Shown one piece after another: positions 51,668 to 63,591 of a stretch of DNA of 64,000 nt. A program made the translations under genes and the position numbers. Position 1 is the first letter of the stretch, and each line of letters begins with the position of its first letter. Location: the NCBI RefSeq assembly GCF_963966145.1, contig NC_091050.1, positions 12,276,001 through 12,340,000 on the forward strand. Reading direction: 5' to 3'. Source of the stretch: Tenebrio molitor (Eukaryota; Arthropoda; Insecta; Coleoptera; Tenebrionidae). The notes below the pieces were generated by a model. The model was not told the DNA's origin, made no database searches, and saw nothing but the letters and a program-made list of their open reading frames with translations.

Positions 51668-52424
51668 GTAGGGTTCGCGACGATACTGCCGCCCACGCCG
51701 ATTCTTTTCCCATGAGCGCACAACCGCCGGATATTCTCCGTCATAAATTTCTACCAGACGGCACCTATGCACGTATCCACGTATAAATCTATTTTCTGTT
51801 TTGTGATGTCATGCATAGGGATGGGTCGCTTCAATATTTAAATCCACCAGTACTTTTTTACCGAATTACATAATATTTCTTTGGCGTGTCGTACTTTGTT
51901 GGCGTGTCACAGGCGATAAATTCACGCCGGAATTATTCGACGGATTTATTGTTATGCCAAAAGAGCGCACCTATTTATAGGTTTTTCTGCGGTCCAAGTC
52001 CCGAAATAAAATTAATCGCCATCGCGAATCCGGCTCCGGGGGCTCCCGGACCACGGAGGGGGAAAATACCGCCGGATCGAAGAAAAAACGTGGTGGTGGT
52101 GGCGGTTCGATGGCTGTCGGACGCCATAACATGTTCCGATGGTTCCGGTCGAAGACGAAAAAGCCAAACTGATTGTTATTTATGCGACGTCATTGTGAAC
52201 TGGGTGTCAGCCGGGCGGATTTAACGTCCAAATTTATAATGACGGGGCTACGTTTAATTCCAAGTTTGTCTTCATTACTGGAATGTAATGACGCCATTAA
52301 AATACCATAACTCTGCATCAGCCGGCTGAAGTTGGACTTTATGTTGCCATTTGATAAACTGGAATTGTGCGTAAGATGTCGGCGGAAATTTTGGCACGGA
52401 ATGGAAAATTCAAACAAGGATATT

Positions 52425-52508
52425 GGTTACAAGCTACGACTTGTCCAAGGCTCAGTGCCGGAGTCAGGTTACAAGATGCGACTTGTCCAAGGTTCGGCGC
52501 CTCAGTCC
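52425..52508 (+). repeat. 42-bp tandem duplication, in frame in an open 69-codon ORF
   Basis: Two units start at 52425 and 52467. In the + frame of an ORF at 52332-52541 they read GYKLRLVQGSVPES and GYKMRLVQGSAPQS. Five of the eight differences fall at third codon positions, and four codons change silently. Whether the ORF is real is unknown; it does not resemble any part of a glypican and has no recognised domain. Confidence 0.6.
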
Positions 52509-53149
52509 TTTGCAAAGTTAATTCCGTTATGGTGGTTCTAAAAGGGTGGCTCGGAGGGTAATGATTTATTTATGGTCTTAATCTCCAGGTTCGTTGACAG
52601 CCCAGGCATAAAGCACGGTGCAGGTGGACCAACAAAGTTGAAAATGATTCGTCGCTGGAAGAGTAAAAAATTTGCGGATGTTTGAAGGGGTTTTGATATA
52701 CGGGATCGGTCGGGGGTGGGAATAGAGTTGAAAAGTGTTTTTTCTAAATGACTAATTGTTGTGGTGGCTTCCGAAGGCGCGGAACTTGGCCGTAAATCGG
52801 CGATTTGTGGTCGGCCCCGTCGGTCACAGTTAATTAAGTCGAATCGCTGATTAATCGATGAAACAGATGATAAGTTAATCAATTAGGCCTCGATCGGAAT
52901 GTCAATCGATTAACCGGGAGATTTCCCCGGTCCCGAGATCAATTACCGAGGATTGTCATGGTTGACCGACTAGTCAGTGGCGTAGGAATCTCTCAGAAAC
53001 GGAGAAATGACGTGGGTGCACCGCGATCACTTCTTAAACGAACAAACCAGATTGCGTGGTGGAATTTGAACGCCATAAGTTGGTAGTTTTGGAAAAAAAA
53101 TCGAGTCCAAATAAAGTCAAAAGTCAAAATTTTTTGATTAGAACAAATT

Positions 53150-54245
53150 GTATCAGACTTCTTTGAAATGAGACAATTTGTTGTGAGTGATTGGGATGTG
53201 GGTTCATTTGAATGCTGAGTTTGAAATATTTGTACTAAGAGATATTAATAGTGGCCACAATTTTGGAAAATTTTGAAAATCTCAAAAGATGCACACGAAA
53301 TTGATGACATGGTGAATCATATTTTTTTTGTCCTGGGCGAAATTATAGTCGGTTGAATGTCTTATTTTGAAATCTTCTTGAGAAGATTTTTGAAAAATTT
53401 TGTCATTTGGCTTCCAAAGCGAGCAAAGTTTTTTGAGCCTAAATAAAGTAGCTTGACGACAAGAAATCTTGATGTTAGAATCAGATCCTTCAAATACATA
53501 ACAAGATAATTTGCTTGTTCTGTGTGATTGGTCGCCTTTTACAGAATAGAAATTTAGGAAATTTAGCATCAAAAGATGCACCAAATTTTTGTCCACGTGG
53601 AGGAAATTACTGTCATTGCTGCTGCAATGTTTTGTTGTGGAATGTTCGTTTAAAAAAAGAGACAACTTGTTTCTTCTGTGTGGTTGATTTATCTTTGAAG
53701 AGACCAAATTTCGGAAAAATTTTCAAAAATTTAGACTTGAAGATGTGGTTTGACGAAACATGAAGGTGGAAGAATTAGGTATTTGTGTCATTTGAGACAG
53801 AAGATTCACTTGAATTTATCGAAAGATTTGTCTCAAAAGGTGCCAAAATATGCCAAAATTTTAGAAAATTTAAAAAAATAAAAAATACGCACAATAATAG
53901 TGATGACGAATTATGTTTTTGTTTAAATTATCATCGCTCGAATGTTTTATTTTGAAATGTCTGTGGAAGGTATTTTAAAAATTATTGTTATTTAAGTGGA
54001 AGTTTCTTGAACGTATTTAAGAAGCTTGACGAGATAAAAATGTGAAATGAAAAGTTAGATTGATCAAAACAAGATCGTTCTGTTAGGAAGAGAAAAAATG
54101 TTGGAACATTTTGTAACTGGAAGTAATTCTACGAAACATGATTGTGCAGGAATTAGATCTTTGTGTCAGTTGATTTGAACATTGATCTTGAAAGATTTGT
54201 CTTTATTACAATATTAAAACATTTTGAAAAATCTTTGTGTTTTTT
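53150..54245. repeat. Diverged tandem duplication, offset ~590 bp, with a third partial copy
   Basis: Blocks near 53290-53480 recur near 53880-54060 in the same order: gcacac.a...tgatgac, then cttattttgaaat (53359) against ttttattttgaaat (53947), then agtagcttgacga against agaagcttgacga. Another block (ttgtgtc.tttga, then cttgaa..gaaagatttgtct) appears near 53790 and again near 54155. The region is AT-rich and degraded, and probably began as a tandem array or a repeated insertion. Confidence 0.6.
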
Positions 54246-56438
54246 TTTCCTTTAATTTTGGTGTTTTGGCCAAAGAGAATTGAGAAATTCGTCGCGCCGC
54301 TGGTAATCGTTCATTATTTATATGCGAAGCGACATCTTCTTGAAGTGGAGAGCGTTCCGAGCCGAAAGAGTCCGGGGGTTCGCTTTACTGCCTTATAAAT
54401 AATTAAATAAGGAGGGTCCCGAGACCGTTTTCCTACCTAGAGGACATAACAATCAGCCTAAACCATATTTCCGTCCGAGATCAGATAAAATGATTTGTGA
54501 AATGCCGCTCGGTGATGATTCACGAAGAGAGAGGCCCGAAAGACCCTCATCCTTGGATGTTTTATGGCGTGTTTGGACTGCGAAGGCGCCAGGTATTTTA
54601 CATCTCCGGGTGAGAGACCGCTGGTCCAGGTAAAAGTTGCAACTTATTCTTCGTCGTTGGCCGTTGAATCATCGCCGCCGGTCCGTCTTCAACAATATAA
54701 ATGTGGCGGCAGTTTCCCAGAAAGGCGGCGGATTTCGGCACGGAGGGTCTTAATAAAATCTCCGGCCGTTATATTTACAGGTTTAGTGCGCTCAAAAGTT
54801 CCACGATACAGAACTAGTTCCGCATATTAATCCTCGCATTATCCCCAAGAAAGTTCCGAGTGGATCCTCGCCTTTTGTATGACTTAGCTCCGAGTTAATT
54901 TTAAGTTTCTGAACAGTTTTATCTCGAACAGTCCCCAATTAACCCATGGTTGCTCTTATTCTTATTGCCGGATTACATCCTTTGCGACTCCCTAATCCGG
55001 AGAGGTCGCCCTGATCTCTCCGAGATCCCATCTAATTCCATTATGTAAAACAATAAAGAATTTATCTTCCACCTTGCGGACGACACCCACATCGCTCACG
55101 GTTTTCTACGTTTTTTGATAAACATTTTTCGACAATGGACGTGGGCGGGAGGCGCACTGGACTCTGAAAATTGCCAAATTACCAAGTATCTCCAGAGATC
55201 AAAAAGGAAACGCGATAAGTTTTTGTGATAAGCAAAAACAAAACAAAGGAATGAGTGTAGAAAAAATGGGAGAACAGACGACAAAAGGAGATATCAATCA
55301 AATGGAAATATTGACGCGGCTCGCTGTTTGAATAGTCCAGCTTGGCGTGAAATGCGCTGTACAAGGTCCAAATGATGTGTTTAGACGGCGATAATTATTG
55401 GCAGGCGATTTAATTTAATAAATTATCCGGTGGGTAATTTATTGTCGTAACAAGAACGGGTCTCCATATGTGGGTCCGGATACCCCGGAGCTCAAGCGTT
55501 TAATGTTTTTATTTATTCACACAACGAGAAGAAAAAAAAACGTTTTCGATGAACCCGAGGCTCCGATAATCAATTGTTCAAACTTCCCATTACCGAACCG
55601 TCCAAAAATGCCATGAATTATGCAAAAACAAATTATGACTCACGAACAATGAAATATATTGTTGTAAAATCCGCGGCATCCATCGGCGTGGCCTCCGGTT
55701 TGTCGTTGGGTCGTCCTCTCGGGAGAGAGAAATAGCCGCCTCCTCGGCGAGGCGCCCCAAGAGCGTTGGCAGACGCGGAAAAAAAACCGGACCACCTGTA
55801 CATTAAGGAGCAGGTGATAACTAGAAAGTAATTGTGTATAATTCAAAACGAACACATTCCAACGAGACGATAATGCGCGGTTGGAGGGCCCCGTCATTCT
55901 TCGGCCGGGGTTAAGTCCTCCGGTTCATTCATCTCCGACCGAAACCACCTCCGCCCATCTTCTCACATACTACAGGAGGTATCTTTACTACACCGCTAAT
56001 AGTCCGGGGCCGTGCCACGATATGATTTCAGCGGTCGGAAAGGAGGCTGACGGGCCCCGGCGCCCCCCGAGCGCTGCAATCCGTCGTGGTAGAAGCGGCC
56101 GAGAGGTGTTTTTCTGCTCGCCGCCATCACAACTCGGTGCATTCCACCGCAGTGAATAATTAATCGGGGGGTCGCGCGGAGGAATTCGGTCGCGGATCGG
56201 GGGCGGCAGCTCCGCGTTTTTCTCGGGGGCCGCTTTTTTCGACCGGTCGCGGTTCTTGTTGTCGAGCCAGTCTCGTACGAAACAAAACCGGCCGCTTAAA
56301 CAACATTGACATTCTTCGGATACCACTCCTTTTATACGGCGTTCCCAACCGGCACATCCCCTATGCAAGTATGCACTCGGCCGGAGCAGGTTTCGGTCAC
56401 GGCCGAAACGCCCAGGAGGCCTTCGCGGCGAAAATTCT

Positions 56439-56740
56439 GACGCCGCACCGCAAGAATCGCAGGAAGGGAAACGGAGCAGGAATGTGGTGACGGATGACAA
56501 CGTGAATGTCCCACCAGGAGCTCCAGAAATTGACCACGCTGGATCTGCAGATGACCAACAGTTTGTTTGTTCTGATGCTGCACCAGAAGAATCGGTTGGA
56601 GGCGGCGGATTTGCGATTAGCGAACGCGGAAGGAATGTGGTGCCAGATCACAATGTGAATGTCTGACCAAAAGCTCCAAAAGTTAATGGTGGATCTAGAG
56701 GTGACAAAGAGTTTGTTACTGGGCGAGGACATTGTATTGA
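56439..56740. repeat. 153-bp in-frame tandem duplication with a partial third copy
   Basis: A unit beginning aatgtggtg at 56481 recurs at 56634, 153 bp later. On the + strand the units read NVVTDDNVNVPPGAPE and NVVPDHNVNV-stop-PKAPK. Upstream of each lies SDAAP(Q/E)ES, with codons differing silently at three third positions. On the minus strand the same DNA is also open and repeats (NKLFVTSRS / NKLLVICRS, DIHIVIWHHIP / DIHVVIRHHIP). No protein family is recognised, and an in-frame TGA interrupts the + reading. This could be a decayed repeat-protein exon or simply a minisatellite. Confidence 0.6.
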
Positions 56741-56864
56741 TCTGCTAAGAAATGCCACCATTTACGCTAATGCAATGGATATTAAAAGTAAACAACAGAC
56801 AAAGTCGTAAATACCTCAAGAACAATAAAACAAAGAGGCGTTAAACAAGAAGTATGTATTCGAT

Positions 56865-57235
56865 AGAAGACCAATTAGCAAATAATGCAGAAATGATGCA
56901 TTTATTATTGACCTCGTGCTAAGAAGAAAGCAAATGAGTAATGACAATACTGTGATTGTTTGTTTGTGTTGGAAGAAAATCTTTTTATTTTGCACTTTGG
57001 ACATTCTTCCGATTTGTTCTTTTAGTTGATTGATACCAAAATTACTACTTTTGGAAATCACTATTCACTAGAAGAGTAATTAGTAAATGATACAGAGATG
57101 GTTCCTGCTAAGAAGAAAACAAATGACAATCCGTGTGAACATTTGTTTGTTTTTGTTGAAGGAAGATTTTTTAGTTTGCATTTTGGATGTTCTTCTAAAT
57201 TTGTTTTAGTTTCAATATTAATTGTAAAAATCAGG
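56865..57235. repeat. ~205-bp tandem duplication
   Basis: Copy 1 begins agaagaccaattagcaaata at 56865 and copy 2 begins agaagagtaattagtaaatg at 57070. Both continue through ctaagaagaaa.caaatga, then tgtttgtttgt.ttg, and then tttgca.tttgga.. ttcttc. The second copy has lost about 30 bp. The sequence is AT-rich and non-coding. Confidence 0.75.
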
Positions 57236-57270
57236 AACTGTTGCACATGAACATAGTCACTCGGGATGAC

Positions 57271-57538
57271 GATAGAGGTAGTGGATTTTGTCATGGGCTG
57301 TGACCTTGGAAATATCTGCGCGAAGGCGGAGTGATAAATCAGTGAAAAATCTGTAAATAAAAACTGAAACGTCAACTACTATACATGCAAATAGACGAGA
57401 GAGAGAGACGACACTAACGCGACGAATGACGATGTTTTCCGGTCGGTTTGTAGCGCCTATACTTGAGACCGATATTTGTCGTTTGCGCAGATACGAGTAT
57501 GACTCACAGCCCATGAGAAAATCCAACACCTCTACCAC
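57271..57538. mobile_element. Inverted-repeat element (~268 bp), probable MITE
   Basis: The left arm includes gatagaggtagtggattttg and then tcatgggctgtga (57271-57303). The right arm, reverse complemented, reads ggtagaggtgttggattttc and then tcatgggctgtga (57503-57537). Similarity continues inward to atctgcgc. The interior carries a (GA)n tract. There is no coding capacity, and it directly follows the 205-bp duplication. Confidence 0.65.
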
Positions 57539-59499
57539 GCCAAATTCTGCATACGGGAACTCTCAGCAACTTTGAACGACAATTCCGCAACGAAAATAAT
57601 TCCATTTTTCATCTATGCCGAGTAGTAGAGAACTATGATGTATCGTGTGTCTCAGGTTTCCGCTTTGGGACCGTTTCTGTCTCGCCCCGCTGTTGCTTTG
57701 TTATCATAACCTCTCAGCTCTGGGGTCGTTTTTTATTAAGTCGGATCGTCGTAAAATTAGCACCCTTTTTTATCGCCTTCGCAGTCGAAGCCAATTTGAG
57801 GGTCTCGAGAGCGGCGTCGTTAAAAAGTTTGCACAAGGACGACGCCGCCGCCGGTGTGTCACCCTTTCTTCCTGCAGGATAATTAATAATTATCTCGTCG
57901 AAAGACTAAACGGGTGCGAACTGTTGTCGTTCGATAGTGTACGGTGCCGCTCCCGCCTCCCCCACTCGCATTCGGGAATTTTTCAACGTCATTTGCGACA
58001 CTTCGCATTTGGAATTTTCTTTGTTGCGTGTTCATCCGGCGGTGGTAGTCTGTGATGCGGCATTTTTTTACTGCGACGGGTGAATTGTATCGACGTCATC
58101 CGATTGTTTCCAATCGTTTTACAATGTCGCAAATCTCGTTTGTAATTCCGCTCTTTATTCGGCGGCATTTTTAGATTTGTGGCGTGTTCGCAGCGGTCGG
58201 ATTCGATTTGTCGTGGCAATTTCGCCGCATCAATATATCAGTCTTGGTGGCGTTACTCCATTCTGCTCTCACCCGATTTACTCACGAGCCGTTGTTAATT
58301 AAAACATAATCAGCGAAATATTGTCGAATCGATGGGAGTGAACGCGGCCTGGATGCCGCACCGTCAGCGCCCAACACTCTGAGCGGTGTATTTTGGGTTG
58401 CCCGAATCTGGGGGCGAGTGTGACACAACAACAAAAACCGGGGAGATGGTAGTTGTCGGTGTGCAGTTGTGCTTTATGATTCAATAAATGGCGCTGTCGG
58501 AGAAAACACCAGTTATTTGCGAAACCGCTTTCATTGTTCTTTATTGAAGGCTTCCGAGCTGAAACTTTACAGATTTGTTGTCCTGGCCCGGCGCTCCCCA
58601 GGGCAGGACATAATGTGTGCCAATTTTCGTCCATTTTCTGGGTCATCAGAGATCGGGATTTCCTGCCGCAGCAGCAAAGTTGGCGCACCACCGGTCCTCC
58701 CGGCAGGATTTATGATCATTAATTTCAGCGAGGATGCGTCAATAGACTGCCACTTCTTGTTCGAAAGCTCTTCGCCAATTAATCGAGGGAATCTCGTCCT
58801 CCTGCGAGGATTTCGCCCGCGTGGCCGTTTCCGTCGTCCTTGGAGCTGGTCGTACGGGCGATCCGCGGTGAAAAGGACAAACCATTTAGTCAGTCTCCAT
58901 TAAGCCAACTCGATAAATAAATTCGAGCCGGTGGGCGATGACTAAGCAACAGAAGAGGACCAGACGTTGTTAACAAAGCTCGCGGTTTTGTCTCGGAGGG
59001 AATTCGCGCCGGAGTTTCAGCGGTCTGGGCCATCACTAACGCAGATAGCATCTTCACAAAGTGACTCATCGGCCCACGAAGAGACCGGAGCGGACGATAA
59101 GGGATCGATCCTCCGGATCTGGAACAAGTGAAATATGCACAATAACTTATTAAAAGCTTGTTCCATTACTCACGGGTAACATTCAACTATAATTACGTTA
59201 CACGAACAGAGGTTCGGATTTTCTCCGGCGAAATATTGCCCAGTAATTCCATATAAGTAGTTGAATATTTTACAAAGAGGCAATTACTCGGTTTCTTTTA
59301 ATGGCCGGACAGCCATTTCAATAGATCGTCGGCCGTATGGGCTCGCGGAGGCAGTGGCGCAGCCGCGAGGGGTTAGCGGGACCCGAATCCTTCACAATTT
59401 CCAAATGCGAAACTCAGAAATCTAGGAACTTCCATTCACCGTCATTTTATCAATTGAAATCAAATTTGAAAGTCAAAAGTGTAACATTTTGATCATTTT

Positions 59500-61740
59500 T
59501 GAGATTTTTTCCGTCTGGAAAACTTCACATTTCTTTCTTTGGATTAACACTGTTTTCAAAGACAGATAAGCAAAGAAGCACTTTACTCTCTTTTTGTTGC
59601 CCAGAAAAGTTGAAAGTTTTCAAATGCTATATGATTTTTGGCATTTTTTCATTTGGAAGAATTCACATTTCTTTCTTTAGACTAAGATTGTTTTCAAAGA
59701 CAAATCAGCAAAGATCTGCAAGCTCTTAGTTGCCTTTTAGTTACTCAGAAAATTTGAGGTTTTTGAAGTTGTTAAAATATCTACATGTTAACATTTTTTT
59801 CATTTGTAAAGCTTCGTTGGATTAACACTGTTTTGAAAGACCAAGAAGCAAAGATCTGCAAGCTTTCCACTGTCTCTTTTCACCACAAACAATTTGCAAG
59901 CGAGAAGCTTTACAAATTTTTACTGTTTTTGACATGTTTCCCGTTTGGAAAACTTCAAACAATCTTTTGTTGCGTTAACACTGTTTTCAAAGACAAAGAC
60001 AAAGATAAAAGCTACAAGCTCTTCGCTGTCTCCTTGTTGCGAAAGAAAATTAATTTAAGAGCCATTTTTGATATTTGTCTGGTGTGGTAAACTGTTTTGA
60101 AAGATAAAAAAGCAAACATTTACCAAGTTCTTCACTGTCTGTATTACCCAGAAAATTTAAAAGATTTTGAAGTTGTTAAAATTTTGACAACTTTTGACAT
60201 TTTTTTTCTTTTGGAAAGCTTCATATTTTTTCGTTAGGTTAACACTGTTTTGAAAGACAGATAATCAAAGATGTCCAAGCTCTACACTGCCTTTTTGATA
60301 CCAGAGAAAATTTAAAAAACTAAATTTTTAAAAAATTTTACCATTTGTGACATTTTTTTAATTTGGAAAACTTAACATTCCTTTCTTTAGATTAACACTG
60401 TTCTTAAAGACAAAGAAGCAAAGATCTATAAGCTCGTAGCGGTCTTTTTGTTGCTCAGAAAATTTGAAGGTTTTTGAAGTTGTTACATAAAATATTGACA
60501 TTTTTTTTTAAATTTGTAAAGCTTTACATTTTTTCCTTGAATTAACACTGTCTTTGTGTTTCCATAGACAATTTGAAAGCGAGAAGTTTAAAAAAAATTA
60601 CAATTTTTGATATTTTCTCGTTTGGAAAATTTCTTTGTTTAGATTAACACTGTTTTCAAAGGCAAAGAAGCCGAGTTCCATACACTCTTCACTGTTTTTT
60701 TTTTGTTTTCACAGAAAATTTGAAAACCCGATGTTTTTTAAATCTTTACCGATCTCATTTGAATAACTTCAGATTTCTTTCGTTGGGTTTAACACTGTTT
60801 TGAAAGGCAGATAAGCAAAGATCTAGAAGCTCTTCACTGTCTTTTTGTTGCCAGAGGAAATTAAAAAGCCAGAAGTTTTAAAAATTCGTTCCATTTTTGA
60901 CATTTTTCTCGTTTGGAAAACTTCAGATTTCTTTCGTTGGATTAACACTGTTTTGAAAGACAAAGAGGCAAACATTTACCAAGCTTTTACTGTCTTTTTG
61001 TTACCTAGAAAATTTAAAAGTTTTTGAAGTTGCTAAAGTTTTGACAATTTTTGACATTTTTTTCTTTTGGAAAGCTTCATATTTTTTGCATTGGGTTAAG
61101 ACTGTTTTGAAAGACAGATAAGCAAAGATCTACAGAGCTACGAAATTTTTAAAATTTCTACCATTTTTGACAATTTTCTCGTTTGGAAATTTTCAGATTT
61201 CTTTCGTTGGATTAACACTGTTTGGAAACACAAAGAGACAGAGACCTAGAAACTCTTCACTGTCTTTTTGTTTCCACTGAAAATTTTAAAGTGAAATGTT
61301 TTGTAAATTCGGACTATTTTTGAGATTTTTCTCATTTAGAAAATTTTAGATTTCTTTAGTTGAATGAGCACTGTTTTGACAGACAAAAAACTAACATCAC
61401 AAGCGCTTCACTGTGCTTTTGTTTGTACACAACATTTGAGACCCAGAAGTTTTTAAAATTTTGTCCATTTTTGACATTTCTCTCATTTGGGAAACTTCAG
61501 ATTTCTTTTGTTAAATGAACGCTGTTTTGAAATACAAAGAGATAGAAATCTACAAGCTCTCCGCTGTTATTTTGTTTCCAAAGAAAATTTGAAAGCCAGA
61601 AGTTTTTAAAATTTTGATGATTTTTGACGTACATATTTCTCATTTGGGTTCAGACTTGTTTCTTTGGACTAACACGGTTTGGAAGAAGATGCACGAGCTC
61701 TTCACCGTCTTTCTGTTGCCCACAAAATTTGAAATTTTTA
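59500..61740. repeat. Satellite-like tandem array, ~16 copies, modal period ~153 bp
   Basis: The landmark attaacactgttttgaaaga, or variants, occurs at 59543, 59681, 59821, 59974, 60088, 60238, 60391, 60541, 60643, 60788, 60941, 61095, 61211, 61364, 61515 and 61668. The commonest spacing is 150-154 bp; spacings of 102-116 bp mark internal deletions. Each unit also carries a tttggaaa.cttca block, a caaagatctacaagctcttcactg block and a pyrimidine-rich ctttttgttgcc block. Because 153 is a multiple of three, short repetitive ORFs run through it, but stops and indels break every frame. I regard it as non-coding. Confidence 0.9.
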
Positions 61741-63563
61741 AAATGTTTCCGATTTGGCATAAGTTAAGACGCTTTCGTTCGTTTCTTGGGTTCGGGGCCC
61801 CGCACCGGATATCACCGCAGGCCCTGTACATTGTTCCGCCATCGTGCGGTCGCAGTGTGGCCAACCGATGTTTGAATGAAGTTGCTGTCGGTTTCGATGG
61901 CAATTAGAATGGTCAAGTCGCCGCAAAACCGCAAACAACGACACCGATCCCCGATTAATTAAGTGCCGACGAGACAACACCAGAAACCATCTTACTACAG
62001 TTTTCACTCGAAATCCTGTTGGCTACAATGAATCGCGAAAAAAAATCAATTAATTAATAACTAGTCTCAATAAATAATCTCTTAAGGACGCCACGCCATG
62101 TTTTAATTAATATTTTAAATTGATGTTTACTTAACTCGCGACACATTAACCTTGACCTTAAGTCAGCGCGAAAAAAATTGAAATTGTTAATTAGTCGACC
62201 GATGAACTCTGGCAGCGCCGTTCAAAAAACTAATTAAATCATCGACGGGTTTGGATCGGGAGACAAAAGACCCAAAAAAAATCGTTGGAAAAGGAAATTA
62301 TTTTGAAATTTTTTTAGAAAGCCAACACTTGAGGCATAAATAATGACGGCGTTTGAAAATTCATTGGTAATTTACGGCCCCGGCGATCGACCGGCGTAAT
62401 TAGCATGTTTGTGAATATTCAAAATGGTGTGTTGATTTATCGGCGGCGCGATTTTATTAGACTTTTAATTTTTAATAAATTAGGCGGCCGCTGTAGCGAG
62501 ATTGTTTTTCGGCGTCGGATCAACTCCTGCGGAAAGCGGCGATTATGTGACATGTGTGCGGCGGCGGCAGAATCCGGCGCGTAAAAATTTAATTCCTTTC
62601 GGGCCGCAGGAGGGCCGGCCGGAAAGCTCCAGAACTAATTCGCAAAGTTACACATTAATTTGCAATGCGGTTTGGTAGACACAACAACAACGGAAAGCGT
62701 CGGATTACCGCCGACACAAAAAGTTGTTTTAACAGAGGAGTAAAAGAGGCCGGTGCTAAAACGTGGGGCTCCTGCAACCTGCCAACTCGCTCCACTTGAC
62801 CCGTAAAAGTCAACGTAACGAAGCGGTTTTAACGGCGCAAGCAGGAATGGATTTCGTACTCGAGAGGAGCAGGATTTTTGCCACCCAAAAAACCAAATAA
62901 AGCGCAAGTTTGCAACGTGCACGCGAAGCGTTCGTCGCGAGAAAGATGTGTCTCCTTCGAGATTTTTTATTTCCCGCAAGAAGTGGCAATTCTTGAAATT
63001 TGTTTTTCTTATTCGGGAGATTGCATTACACAAAATTACATAAATATTTGGTGTTGCGGGTTAATGCGGTGCTGAGCAAATAATCAATCAAAAATTGATG
63101 AAGTGTGTGGGCCCAGAAGATGTTTCGCGATTCGGAGGCAACTCTTGCGGATACTTAAGAAAATTAATCTAATCATTCAGAGTTTGCTTTCAATTCCAAA
63201 AATGTTTACACTTGTTAAACATGAAACTTGAAGCTTCTACACTTGAGTCGTAATAACTTGTTAACAAAATAAACACAATTTTATTGATTGCAAGAAGTGC
63301 TATTAGCGGAATATGTCTTCAGTTTATTTAGACTCGAGGAACGGCCCATCACAAAAAACACTATACTCCGTTCATTTAAGCTGTGTAGCTTAAACTACTA
63401 TTACCAGGTATATATTCCTAGCAATAAAATCATGTGATTTGAATTGAAAAGCGATCATATGAGTGAAAAAAGATTTGAAAATAATTTAATTGAGAAGTCG
63501 TAATGAGAGAGGCTGACCCTCAACAGCTGATCACATGGGTACTGCGTGGCGTGCACGTGATTA

Positions 63564-63591
63564 CTATACTGCCAAAGTGAACGCAGTATAG
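63564..63591. other. Perfect 9-bp-stem hairpin near the window end
   Basis: ctatactgc (63564-63572) and gcagtatag (63583-63591) are exact complements around a 10-base loop. A second small perfect stem, tttaagct/agcttaaa, lies near 63377. Both sit in an AT-rich stretch of intron 3, and their role is unknown. Confidence 0.4.

Noticed and set aside
51251..51772. 173-codon minus-strand ORF across glypican exon 3
   Set aside because: It is the antisense shadow of a GC-rich coding exon. The overlapping + frames at 51367 and 51394 are rejected for the same reason.
55988..56500. 170-codon minus-strand ORF
   Set aside because: It overlaps the tandem duplication and GC-rich DNA open in several frames, and is composed mostly of Arg/Pro/Ser. 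It has no domain.
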